Positions 21,201 to 32,070 of a stretch of DNA of 64,000 nucleotides are shown piece after piece. The DNA is taken from the NCBI GenBank assembly GCA_963924555.1, contig OZ004592.1, forward strand, positions 6,944,001 through 7,008,000, written 5' to 3'. A program made the position numbers and the translations under genes. The notes beneath the pieces are model-generated. The model was not told the origin of the DNA. It worked only from the letters and a program-made list of their open reading frames with translations, and did not search any database. The stretch comes from Crambe crambe. Taxonomy: Eukaryota > Porifera > Demospongiae > Poecilosclerida > Crambeidae. Position 1 is the first letter of the stretch, and the number at the start of each line of letters is the position of its first letter.

Positions 21201-24200
21201 ATTCTGTCTTTTGATACTGATGGTGCGAACAGGATATTGGAATATGATGTAGCAATTTCTGCAAATCCTCACACACTACTTATGGTGCAAAATGAAAGCC
21301 ACAAAATGCTAATTGACTTGTGATTGTTCTTGTCCAAGACACGCTCCCTCCGAGAAAAATGGGTCACAGCCAGCTGGCCTCTATGATATGCATTAATTTT
21401 TATGGGCTCAGTTATTACAGAATCGGCAAGGTGACAAATAAGTTATACACCACAGGAGGAAAGCAGTGACTGGCTTCTGCAAAAGACAGCCTTCGTGCCA
21501 TCATCTCTCCTTTGGGAACTGATAGAGGAAACTGGAAGGACTGAACTAGATATATGTACCCTCCAAGGATTGTTGTGTTACATTTCATGGGAAAGGACAA
21601 GTCCAAGTTTCTATAACACCCACACAGTTGCTGTAGTGCACAACATTATATCCGTGTAGAGTACCACTCCTCACAAGTGATTGTGCTGTACTAGAAAGTG
21701 AGGACATTTTAATACTATTACAAGAATTCCTTTATCTTTTTGTTCATGCTTCCTGTGAATCACAGAAAATTGTTTGTCATTATTTTGTCATTGCACCTCA
21801 CTACTAAGGCTCACTTCCCTAGCAACATTCTTGTTTGACCTCAAAGTTATTTCAGATGGAGCCAGGACCTTATGAATGTCATCATTCCCACAATGAATGA
21901 CCTCACATATAGACAGGCATGTGTAATGAACCTATCAATCTCCAAGACATTAGCCTCTAGTTCCTTTCTCATTAAGTTGTTTAATGTAGGCATAAGACTT
22001 CCTCCAAAGTGACGTATTCATATTATGTGATAGCCAATAGGCATTGCTCCATGAGCTCATCCACATCTATTACCATCCAAGAAGTTCACTCACTGTCTCC
22101 ATGTTTTGAAAGCAATTCAAAGGCAATTTGAGTAACCACTAACATATGCCAATTGTGATAACTTCTTCTCTAAGTAGCTTTCAACTAGTCAATCACTAGT
22201 ACATGCATTCCTTTAACACCATCTGATCACTGCATTCCTTCAAAACTTGAAGACGTGCTCTATTAATTGCATTCCCTACATTTTCTAGACAAACAAGCTA
22301 AGGATGAACAGTAATTGTTCAGGCCAGCTGTACATATCATGGGATGAAGGAACAACCAATAATTACATGCATTTCTCGTACCTCTGAAAGTGGTGTGCTT
22401 GGTGACTGGCTTTCCACTTTCATCGATCATCCTTTCAGCATTGCCATGGTCAGCAGTCACTAACATGACATAGCCATTCTTCTCACAGCTTTCTTGTATC
22501 TCCCCAATAGCCACATCTGCAAAATAAGTCACAACCGCATGAATTCTGTAGGCCCCCAAGTCACCCCCGCCCCCCCCACCTCCCCCCCCAGCCTGACCTG
22601 TAGCTGCACAAGCAATCACTGCTGCATCATAGACCCCTGTGTGGCCCACCATGTCAGGAGGAGCAAAGTTGCACATGACAAAGGGATACTTGCCACTCCC
22701 AATAGCCTCCACCATCTACAGACATCACAATAAAATGAGACTTTGCACATTATATGGAAGAGCCAAGCACTTACAGCTTTAGCCACACCATCTGCACTCA
22801 TCTCAGGTTTGAGATCATACGTGGGTACTTTGGGGGAGGGGACCAGCTTCCTGTCCTCCTTGGGGTGTGCCTGCTCAAGTCCACCATTGAAGAAAAAAGT
22901 CACATGAGCATACTTCTCAGTCTCTGCAGTAAATGCATAAAATAAGCCCACCACACTTGACTAGATTAGAACCCCATCTACCTGCACAGTGGAACTGAGG
23001 GAGGTCCTTCTTTGCCAGCCACTCTGCGAGTGTGTTAGTGGGGACCTCCTTGGGGAAGAGGATGGGGAAAGGAAACTCCTTCTTGTACTCCGTCATGGTG
23101 TACAGCGACAGACCCTTGGGGACCACACCCACTTCAAACTGGGGCTTGATGCCAAAGGCCTCTGTTATCTGACGCATGCGATCCGCTCGAAAGTCAATGA
23201 AGACCAGAGTGTCATTATCTGCAGTGGGAAAAAAATTCATGCTACAAGGGATGCTACAAATCCTTGACATAGTACAACCACTTCAAAGGAAGAACTACAT
23301 TAGATCACAGTAAGAGTTATTTTACTTCAGGTACCTTTTATCAGTCCTTCCTCGTTGATTATCAAAGGAGTCATAAACTCATCAGTGATGGGCTGGGCAC
23401 TTTTATACCGTTCTTCCATTTTCTGGAGAAATGCAGTTTATTAACAGACTGTTATGGGACTGAAGAGGCATTACAAACTTGTATGAGCTGATCCAGTGCA
23501 ATCTTCTCACCCACTCCCTGCGTCAACCCTTCAAACGCTATCTTGGTTCGCTCATATCTGCATTCATCACAAGAGTTATCAGGGCAGTAATGAGAGGGAC
23601 TTACCCACCTTTTATCTCTATCCATGGCATAGTAACGCCCCATTAGTGTAGCTAAGCTCCCATAACCAATTGACTTAATGAATTCCGTGATCTGCTGCAC
23701 ATACTTGACTATAAGGGAGAGAATATGATGCAATGGAGGAAATGAGATAGAATGAGTGGTGACATAATATATACTCACCTCCACTGGTAGGTGATGTGTC
23801 TCTTCCATCAGAGAAGAAGTGAACGAAAGATTTCTCCACTCCTGCCATTTTAGCAGCCTCTAGAAAAGCCTCCAGGTGCTTGATATGGCTGTGTACGCCA
23901 CCATCACTCACCAGGCCCAGGAAGTGAACACGTCCACCACTATTTGTCTTGGCCTTTTGGAAGGCTTGGAGAAGAACAGGTTTGGTGTGGAAGGCCTTGG
24001 ACTCAATGGACTTGTTAATGGCCACAATACCCTGGAAACAAGCAGAAGTGTCACACAGTGTCTTAACAGTGGTCAAGTCTAACTCACCTCAAACACAATC
24101 CTGCCAGTGCCAATAGTAAAGTGGCCCACTTCACTGTTGCCCATCAGTCCATCTGGCAGGCCCACAGCTGAACCACTGGCATCCAAAGTGGTGTATTCCC

Positions 24201-24370
24201 CTGCTGCCTCAGCCAGGCTGTCCATAACTGGGGTCTTTGCATTCTTTATGGCATTTCCTGGCAAAGAACTCAACCTTCAAGTCATTCCCATATAGAGCAC
24301 ACCACAACTTACCTGTGGTAGCCTCTGAGACGCCCCATCCGTCAATTACAATCAGACACACTTTAGCCAT
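18279..24370 (-). CDS. gpmI: Phosphoglycerate mutase, cofactor-independent (iPGM)
   Basis: Interconverts 3- and 2-phosphoglycerate in glycolysis and gluconeogenesis without 2,3-bisphosphoglycerate; a Mn-dependent alkaline-phosphatase-fold enzyme of the cytosol. About ten exons encode roughly 515 residues, the normal length. The N-terminus [16 protein letters not shown] carries the metal-binding [14 protein letters not shown] has the nucleophilic serine. [55 protein letters not shown] and VTADHGNAE are all family blocks carrying active-site or metal residues, and all are intact. The last exon (18279-18436, [10 protein letters not shown] ... [18 protein letters not shown]) is joined in frame to KHTTFR (donor near 22385) across an intron of about 3.9 kb, against well under 400 bp for the other introns. 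It shares a 166-bp divergent promoter region with PAAT. Confidence 0.92.
18437..22385. other. Exceptionally long iPGM intron
   Basis: About 3.95 kb lies between the last two coding exons. It carries the minisatellite at 20290-20870, a TG run near 18520, and a short set of TGTGCTG/GCATGA repeats at 19220-19320. Open frames above 60 codons (19546-19731, 20236-20418, 21415-21606, minus strand) show no recognisable family and are probably chance. No transposase, RNA gene or inverted terminal repeat was found by eye. Confidence 0.6.
20290..20870. repeat. Minisatellite, 68/70-bp units
   Basis: About eight tandem units carry GAGCCAAGCAGCTACAGCAG, ATCACCCACAGCAAAGCACC and CCACTCCCACCATC. Two length variants alternate irregularly, one ending AGAGTCTCTC and one ending ACTCTCCC. 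Unit identity is high, with single-base variants such as GGCAT/GGCGT. Intronic in iPGM. Confidence 0.9.
22556..22597 (-). other. G-quadruplex-like tract at a 5' splice site
   Basis: On the transcribed sense strand the iPGM intron begins GTCAGGCT and continues as runs of 8, 2, 8, 5 and 5 G separated by 1-6 nt. This satisfies the G3+N1-7 pattern four times over within about 40 nt of the donor. The intron is only about 79 nt long. Confidence 0.6.
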
Positions 24371-24536
24371 CTCTTACCACGTCAGGTCCTCCTAATTTCT
24401 TCCTTCCTAAACAGCCAATGTTTATGAACTAAGCTGCTTATGAGAAGTTGTGACCCCTGACCTTTTGCTCAGCCAACACCCACGCAAAAGAAAGAGCTTC
24501 TAATTGAAGCCCACCTAAAGTGAAGTTAGAAATATC
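24371..24536. promoter_or_regulatory. Divergent promoter region, iPGM / PAAT
   Basis: 166 bp between start codons. No TATA box or named site can be called with confidence. Confidence 0.4.
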
Positions 24537-25832
24537 ATGGAGCTTAGGCTGAAAGTGGCCATTACTTCAACCTGGCAGCAATCAGCTGATCTACGGAGTA
24601 TTCTACACCTGGTCAACAAGTGAACTCTTGAGCAATAACTAACATAGCTAGTGTTCATATTTTTCGTTCAGATCAGGTATCATCTTGGATGAGCCCCTAC
24701 TTGGTGAGAAGCAGGAGTCCCTGACCTTGTCACAGTTGGCCAGTAGTGAGTCCAGTGCTTGTGTAGTGCACATCACTCAACTGGACAGGTTGAGTGGCTA
24801 CATTGTGAGGGGTGTGCAGCTGCAGAGTGCTTCAAGGACCATTGAGGTGTATGATGGAGACGACTACATAGCCACTTGCAAAGGTTCACTGTTGGAGACC
24901 AATGGGTATGTGGTATGTATGTTGTATACCAATGTAATATACTCAACTGGACCATTAGGGAGATCAAGATGTATGATTGCCATCTGGAGCTGCCTTCACC
25001 AGGACATTACAGTCACCTAACTTTAAAGGTAGTCATGGTCCTTGGCATAGGTGTTGGGTCTGTTCACTTAAGATGTTCTCTCTCTTAGCTACTTTCCTTG
25101 AAAGGCATTACGACCATCCCTCTTACCAAAATCACTATCACAGTTGCTGAAGACTATGGAGGTGTGGCCACAGCACAAAGGTCAGTGTCAATTAATCTTT
25201 GCAAACCGTTCATCTTGTCTACTTCTCTTTACAACAGCAATGAAGATGGAGGATCTCTGGAGAAATCAGTTCCAACAGACTTAAATGAGCTCATTAACTC
25301 CCTCCCCTCCAATGCCCCACCTTTCCTCCATGGCCTCATCTCCTCTTTACAACAGTGGAACACTTCCAGTAAAAATACTACAGCACCTTCTGCAAGTACT
25401 GACCATACACAGGACTCCAAGCCAATGGATATCTCCCAAATGCTGAGTGCCTTCCGTCAGATCAAACCTGCTGTGTCCAGCAAAGGTGGCAACACTTCAG
25501 TAGATGACCAGAGGGAAGAGAACAGTGCTGCCAAGTGCGGAGCAGACACAGAGGACAATGAAGTAGAGCCTCACACTACATCCAACATAGAAACTCTCAT
25601 CGATGAAAAAATCAAAGAATTGGAAGAACGCATGCGGAACTATGTGGATACAAAGTTTGCTGAAATTATAAACTTTATTGAGAAAAACTCGAGAACAGAA
25701 AATGGAGGAAACAATGAGAAAGTGGCAAACAGAAAGACAGTGACAACAATGGATGGAGACAGACAGAATGGTTCAAATGAACATAGTACAAAGCATATTG
25801 GGTTAAACTTTGACGATTTTCAGCTGGACTGA
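24537..25832 (+). CDS. PAAT: PAAT (C10orf88) homologue
   Basis: Vertebrate PAAT is an ATPase-like partner of mitochondrial inner-membrane ABC transporters. Here exon 1 (24537-24619, MELRLKVAITSTW) joins exon 2 at 24672 in frame to give VNKSGIILDEPL, the equivalent of the vertebrate N-terminal region. The core block SRTIEVYDGDDYIATCKGS corresponds to the vertebrate MEVYVGEEYCGTSRG region, and EIKMYDCHLELPSPGHYSHL with LTLKLLSLKGITTIPL to the following beta strands. The C-terminal helix IDEKIKELEERMRNYVDTKF matches the terminal coiled coil of the family. Between them is a variable Ser-rich linker. Near 25182-25240 the frame is open whether or not a 57-bp segment (GTCAGT...CAACAG) is spliced, so that intron is optional on sequence grounds. 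The stop lies 34 bp from the stop of convergent UBTD. Confidence 0.8.
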
Positions 25833-25866
25833 TCTCGAAAAAAAAAATCAACACCAGTAAATTCCA

Positions 25867-27085
25867 TCAATCACTGACAATAGCTTGAATGATAAAACCT
25901 TTTGGTATGTCAAGGTTCTTTATGTATACCCTATCACTGAGGACCCTGCCCGAATAGAGCATGGTCACATGACTAGCTGGCACCTTATGGTCGACCTCCA
26001 ACCGTCTCTTCACATCCCTCACTCTCTCGGTAGCTTGGACTGTCATTTTTATGTCCTTGGGGAGTGTAGAAACTCTGATCTTTACTATGACAGGATCACC
26101 AGTAGGTACAGTAAGAACTTGTGACTGTGCACTCCCTCTATTTGACAAACTCTCCTTGCTACTATTCGATTTAGATTTCTTCTTAGCACTACCTCTGTGC
26201 CTAATCCCACCACTGTTGCCACTAGCAACAGCAGAGGGAGACGAAGAAGGAGATTGTTTTTTTAGTAACTGAGTTGAGCTGTCTGTTTCCAGAGAATCAT
26301 TATCCTCTGCCTTTGCCACACTGGCTGGCTGTTGTAACGCTAGACCTGCCATGTTCAAGGGTTTGCTGATGCAGTACTTTGGGATCACATACCTGTTGCC
26401 GAGCTCATCATAAGCCTCAACCAGTCGACCTACACAATTGAATGTATATACTCTTACATGGAACAAGGGAGTAGTTGAATACAGGGTATACATACTATAC
26501 ATGTGTGATTGCATTACCAGTGAATAGAGTGTCAGTCCATTCATGTATTGTTGCTAAATAAGAGGTGGAGCATAACACCTCTTGAATATCTTGACCCTAT
26601 ATAGCTACCAAGAACCCAATGTCTCTTAAAGTGGTCAATTAATCCTTGATATGTAAGCCATTTCTTCCAGAAAGATTGATATACATCGTTACCTCGAGGT
26701 AGAGATATGCTCGCCCCATCAAGGATAGCTTGTGCGAGGCCATGATCACCTTCTCCTACTGCCTCACATGCAGCCTTCAGGGCATCCCATATTTCCTTCC
26801 GTCCATCATAAGCAGGAGCCGTCTCCCAAAAGGTGTCCCTCCTTCCTCGTAACATCCCCTCTGTCATCTCCACCTCTGCAGTCCATGTCTCAGGAATTGT
26901 ACTCAATGGCTGGTTCTGTCCTATTGCAACTGAAAAATAGTGGCAATTAGCTAGCTAGCTGGCTGGCCATGATTATGCAATTAGCTAGCTAACTGATATA
27001 CATTTCACTTACCATGAGAACCTCCTTCATCTGATAGCAGGATTGGGTCTAAAACCGTCCTGGGATTCCTCAGACAGTTGCCCAT
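25867..27085 (-). CDS. UBTD: Ubiquitin domain-containing protein (UBTD1/2 family)
   Basis: Three exons (27013-27085, 26693-26929, 25867-26429) encode roughly 290 residues. The N-terminus MGNCLRN fits an N-myristoylation signal followed by cysteine, as in vertebrate UBTDs (MGNC). The conserved N-terminal domain is clear: [51 protein letters not shown], then [16 protein letters not shown]. After a Ser/Lys-rich linker that is longer than in vertebrates, a C-terminal ubiquitin-like domain follows ([18 protein letters not shown] ... [17 protein letters not shown] ... IIQAIVSD). It has no terminal di-glycine, so it is not a conjugated modifier. In vertebrates the family links to ubiquitin-conjugating enzymes and p53/MDM2 control. 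It shares a 193-bp divergent promoter region with BRD8. Confidence 0.9.
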
Positions 27086-27278
27086 GCCCCCTCCGCGTGC
27101 TGACCCTACCTACATCAGCTAGACCGGACCAGATCTCTGGAGGATGTTGGGGGAAAGACTTTTGTTTATTGTAGACGATTGATGACGTCATAGAAATTTA
27201 CCCCCCCGGCCCCCCCGGATCGGATTACGTAATTACTAGATTTAACCCCTAGGCGCCTTAATTTATAAGACTTCCATC
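27086..27278. promoter_or_regulatory. Divergent promoter region, UBTD / BRD8
   Basis: 193 bp between start codons, containing a C/G-rich run (ACCCCCCCGGCCCCCCCGG at about 27200) and the palindrome-like TACGTAATTAC. No firm transcription-factor site can be called. Confidence 0.4.
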
Positions 27279-30200
27279 ATGTCAGGGGCCTTTGTAAAGA
27301 GTAAGAAACACTCTCATGCATATATATATATATTTTCATTATTTACTCCATCAATGCAGAAGCAGTGAGCCTGCCCGAGTGGACCATAAGAGAACAGCTG
27401 ATACTAGCCTCGGCTGTTCAAAAGAGTGGAGACCAGAATTGGTGAGGCTTGGGCACCCATTGGAGTTTGATATTGCTTTGATTGGTGTTGTGTTGTATAT
27501 TAATTAAGGATTTCAGTAAGTCGTGCTATCAAGCCTCTGGTGGAAGCGGATGCTCATCCATCTGACTACTTCTCTCATAAGAATTGCGCACAGCAATACT
27601 CGGCCATGTTGGACAAGGCAGGCACCCATAAGAGGAAGCGTAGTGTCGAAGGAACCTCTGAAGTCGGTGTGTTCAGTCTCGTGTGACCTTTCACTGGACA
27701 CAAATTTCAGTATTTCTTCCCTCTCTCCCCCTTCTCCCCCTTCACCCTCTCCCTCCTCTCCCCTTCCCCCTCTCCCTCCTCTCCCCTTCCCCCTCTCCCT
27801 CCTCTCCCCTTCCCCCTCTCCCTCCTCTCCCCTTCACCCTCCCTCCCCCCTCTCCCTCCTCTCCCCTTCGTCCTCCCCCCTTCCCCCTCTCCCTCCTCTC
27901 CCCATCACCCTCCCTCCTCTAAAGTTGAAACAGCTGGTCAGCAAATAGTGCGAGAACTTACAGAGAAGTACATTGAGCACCTCAATAAGAGCTTATCTGA
28001 GACAAGGGAAGAGTACATGTGAGACCTTTTACCTAATTAACTGGAAGAACCCTTTACCAAATCATAATGATGTGCTCTCTACAGGACATTAAACCAAGAA
28101 ATGGAGCAACTGGAGAAAGGTGAACTTGACTCAAAGTTACCTGCCATGTGGGAAGAGCTACAAGCGTAAGGATTTTTATGCTGATGAAAATTTTAGTCTT
28201 CTAGTGATAACTTTTAGTGAAATGGCCCGGAATAAGGAAATGGCAAAATTGAAAGCACCACCTTCCACTTCAAGTTTGAGTAAATATCAAGAACAGACAA
28301 AAAAGAAAAAGAAGTCACCATCCAGCTCACAGTCGAAGGAAGCAGTAGCTGATTCAACTGCTGCAGCTGCGAAGGAAGCTGGTGCAGAACCTGTCGCAAA
28401 GAGAAAGTTAAAGATTGAAAGCAGTGTGGAGGGTGTGAAGAAGTCGGCAATTGATGCTGGACCTCCTGTGACTAGTGGGATCCTTGCTTCAACTAGTGTG
28501 CTTAATCTGAACTCCAAACAGTCTGTCGATGTACCCGTTACTAAAGAGCCAAGTGTTGCTTCTGTCCCTATAACTACTACTGACATTGAGGGTTCCCTTT
28601 CCAGAGTGGCCACACCTTCTACTGTCGAAATGGGTCTACCCATGCAGACCCCCCAACCCTCCACCCATGTTGGACAGATATCTGCCGAAGTCCACGTCAT
28701 TGTCCAGCAACCTAACATAGCTGCCATGTTAGTGGAAGAGAGAGCGTCTACCTCCATCACTCCTGTTCTTTCAGAGAGCAGTAAGAGTCATGTGGTTCCC
28801 GTTGTGGCTACCAGTGTTGCAGCAGCCCTAGATCTAGCTACAGCTCCAATGAGTGGTCCAGTGCAGCCAAGTAAAGCTACAAGTGTGCTCTCTGTCAGTG
28901 CAAGCAATCAACCCATTCCTATTCCCAAGGAGCTATCAATTCCCTCTTCTGTGTCTCATGTACAAACACTCAACAATTTATCTTCTGTGCTGAGTACCAA
29001 TACTCCTCAAGTTTCTGTTGCCAAGGAGAACAAACTGAAAAAAGATAATGAGAAGAAACTAGCTCCTCTTGTGTCCACTTCTGTGATGAAGCCACCACCA
29101 TCTTTGCCTGCTATTTCTATCCCCTCTGCAGTAACTAGTGTTGCTGCGGCTACTTCGTCTCCAATAACTACTGTTCTCTCTCCTTCAATCACTACCAAAT
29201 CTCCAGTCCCTGTCCCAAAGACCTTCAAACCTCCAGTCATGCCCACCATAATAGACTCAACTCCACCCACTACTGGACTACCAACCACACCCACTATCAG
29301 CCCTCCAATTAGGACCACACCCACAACTACTACACCCATTACCAAACCTCCAGAAACCAAACGTTTAGCAAAATCTGCTGACAAGACAAAATCCACTTCT
29401 GCATTACAACCCTCTCAGAGGCTGATTCAGCATTTTTTCTCCGGGACCAAGAAGGTGGAGGATTCTAGTGTAGTCCACACTACAAGTGCCAGTGCCAGTA
29501 AAACTACTTCCTCCATTGCTACTGCTTCTGCTACCGCTGCTGGTCCTACTCGCTCTATTGCTCACTCCACAACTTTCATGAGCACAAAGACTGCTCCAGT
29601 CATCAGCCGCAGCATAACCACCCCTCTGGTCACACCAAAACCAGTCATCCCCATTCCATTCCAAGTTCCAGTTTCCGTACCAATTTCCACTTCAGTTTCC
29701 ATTCCAGGACTTCCTGTGTCGGCATCACCAAAGCCAATCACTCACCAACTGGAGAAAAAATTGTCAGTGACATCAAGTTCTCCACTTCCAAGTCGACCAC
29801 CTCTACCTCCTACCACTTCACTTCCTCCTCTGCCTCCTCCTCCTCCTCCTCCTTTTCCTCCTCCTCCTCCTGCTGGTTTACCAGCAGTTTCTAGCAATGT
29901 GCCTCGTGATGGTATTCCTGCTGCTCCCGGCAATGTGTCTGGACCTTTACCACCTGTGTCTGGACCTCTACCACCTGTGTCTGGAACTCCAGCACCTGTG
30001 TCTAGACCTCCAGCACCTGTGTCTGGACCTCTACCACCTGTGTCTGGACCTCTACCACCTGTGTCTGGACCTCCACCACCTGTGTCTGGACCTCTACCAC
30101 CTGTATCTAGACCTCCACCACCTGTGTCTGGACCTCTGTTTGGTAATATACAACCAACTCCACAGAAAGAAGAAGCCAAGTTAAGTGAGGCTGAGAAGAA

Positions 30201-32008
30201 AAATATCCAAGCCAAAGATATAAAAGGTACAATATTATATGGTGTGTATTGAATCTAGTATGCATTTTATACTTTCAAAGGAGTGAAATCCACTGAAATT
30301 GTTAGTGGCCCTGTTTTGCCAGCTGTTTCCTCCACAACCACATGGCCAGTACCTGCTCCCTTTGCCAGGAAAGAGCCATCTCTGTCATCCACTAAGGATA
30401 GCGTGTTACCTCCTCCTCTTCCTCCAGCCTCCACACAACAACAAACTTCCACACTACCATCTTCCACCATGGATACTTCATCACCAAAGGACACAAAACT
30501 GCCTCCTCCACAATCCCTTCAGGACCAAAAAGAATCACCAGCACCCAAAGTGGTAGAGAAGACTGAGCCACCATCTACACCAGCACAACACTCAGAAGAA
30601 AACTCGTCTTCTTCTGTTTCAACAGAGAAAGTAGATGAGATAGCATTTATTATTGGAATTGCTTGTTATTTTATTCCCCCTGTGTAGCTGGCCACACCCA
30701 CCACTTCTATGGAGGTGGATAGCACACCCTCCAGCACTTCAAAGTCACCCACGGCCAAAGGGAACATCAGCAAGGGGGAGGAGGGGGAGGAAGGAGAGGA
30801 GGAAACGCCCATTAAACCCAGCATCAGAGCCATCAAAACTTCTCTCAAGAGTAAGCGTGTTTATCTTGCTCTCTGATTTTGTCTATAATGACTTGTGATG
30901 ATGACTGTAGAACAATGGAACACAAGGTCCAGGAAGAGGAAGGGTTACCACCATGAAGACTACTCTGTCGAGAGCACAGACACAGAAGACGATGTCCTCT
31001 CAGCTCAGACTTCAGCTGTGTCTAGTCCCGCTCCTGCTCCAAGGTTAGCCAGAGTCACAGCTATATGGATCTGATTCAATGGGTTGTCACACGTGTAGTG
31101 AGATAGCACACAAGCAGTGGAAGAAGGCCATCATCATCGTATGGAGGCATGCAGCACAGCACAAGTGAGTTGATGTTATTGTATGTTGTTGGGTGAGGTG
31201 AGACATGTGCCCACATTGAGTGTTGGGTATTGTGTTTGTGGACATGCAGATATGCCAATCTCTTCCTGCACCCAGTCAGGGAGGAAGATGCCCCAGGATA
31301 CAAGAATGTCATTCTTAGGTTCGTGCATAACTAGAAGTTATGAAGAAGAGGATAACCTCCTTAATTATTATTGCAGACCGATGGACCTCTCTACTATCAA
31401 GAAGAACATTGAACTAGGGGTGAGAACTTAAACAAACTCCTTGATCAGTTCATTTTGGTTGTGCATTCGTGAGTAGGTGATCAAGACTGACATAGAGTTC
31501 CAGAGGGACATGCTCCTGATGTTCCAGAATGCCTTCATGTACAATAACACAGAGCATGAAGTGTGAGTTTCCTTCCCATCTTCCTGCAGCAATCATTCAT
31601 ATTTCTGTTGTGTGGGATGATTATCTGTCCAGCTACTTTATGGCTCAGGAAATGAAGAATGATGTGATGGAGAATATTCAGGTGAGGGTTGGTTGATGAG
31701 AGGGTTAGCCTTCTGTGGTCTTCCCCTGGGGAAAAGATGAAAGTGATATGCTTGCTCATTCTCTCTCTCCTTCCCTCCCTCCCTCCCTCCTGTAGGAGTA
31801 TCTGGCTACTCAGGCTCAACTACAGCTGATGGAGGATGCCACACCTTCCAAGACACTTCGGAGCAGAGAAGGTTAGCCTCTGTACCATACTTAACCATAC
31901 CTACTTTTTTCATATGTGCCTTCTTGGATTGGGGACTTAGGTCGTTTTAGGGACACCCATGATGACCCCTCTCCAGCTAAGAAGAGGCGGACTAGGGCAG
32001 ATGACTGA
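27279..32008 (+). CDS. BRD8: BRD8-like bromodomain protein of the TIP60/NuA4 complex
   Basis: BRD8 is a chromatin-reading subunit of the TRRAP/TIP60 histone acetyltransferase complex. The N-terminal SANT-like block is clear: EWTIREQLILASAVQKSGDQ then NWISVSRAIKPLVEA and NCAQQYSAMLDK. The exon junction uses acceptor TTAAG/GATTTCAG to restore NWISV. A coiled coil follows (EVVETAGQQIVRELTEKYIE). One very large exon (about 28219-30226) is Pro/Ser/Thr/Val-rich, with a PIP-box-like QRLIQHFF near residue 545 (29416-29439), a poly-Pro stretch, and VSGPLPP repeats. The bromodomain spans several small exons (about 31100-31840): KKAIIIVWRHAAQHKYANLF, EEDAPGYKNVILRPMDLS, and FQNAFMYNNTEHEV with the acetyl-lysine-binding Asn. 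The basic end reads AKKRRTRADD. It is longer than the common vertebrate isoform in the middle only. Stop 62 bp from convergent LIPT2. Confidence 0.88.
27712..27923 (+). repeat. Intronic polypyrimidine minisatellite next to a 3' splice site
   Basis: About 210 nt of almost pure C/T made of CCCTCTCCCTCCTCTCCCCT-type units of about 25 bp. It ends in CTCTAAAG, the acceptor of the VETAGQQ exon of BRD8. The complementary strand is pure purine (triplex-prone). Confidence 0.85.
29932..30140 (+). repeat. 21-bp coding repeat in BRD8 (VSGPLPP)n
   Basis: About ten tandem units of GTGTCTGGACCTCTACCACCT with variants giving VSGP[L/P]PP, VSRPPPP and VSGTPAP. The frame is kept throughout, so copy-number change preserves the protein. 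Confidence 0.9.
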
Positions 32009-32070
32009 TTGATCAGATCACATGACTTATTAATGTGGGTGTGGTTATATCTTTTCTATGTATGATAGTA

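Noticed and set aside
28120-28218. Start of the big BRD8 frame at 28120 as a separate gene start
   Set aside because: Reading there crosses an intron (donor GC/GTAAGG near 28165, acceptor TTTTAG near 28218). Upstream exons with SANT-like and coiled-coil blocks join in frame, so it is one gene.
29742-30215. Antisense Gly-rich frame (GPDTGG repeats, collagen-like look) opposite BRD8
   Set aside because: It is the reverse translation of the VSGPLPP coding repeat and the poly-Pro run; the sense frame joins to recognisable BRD8 exons.
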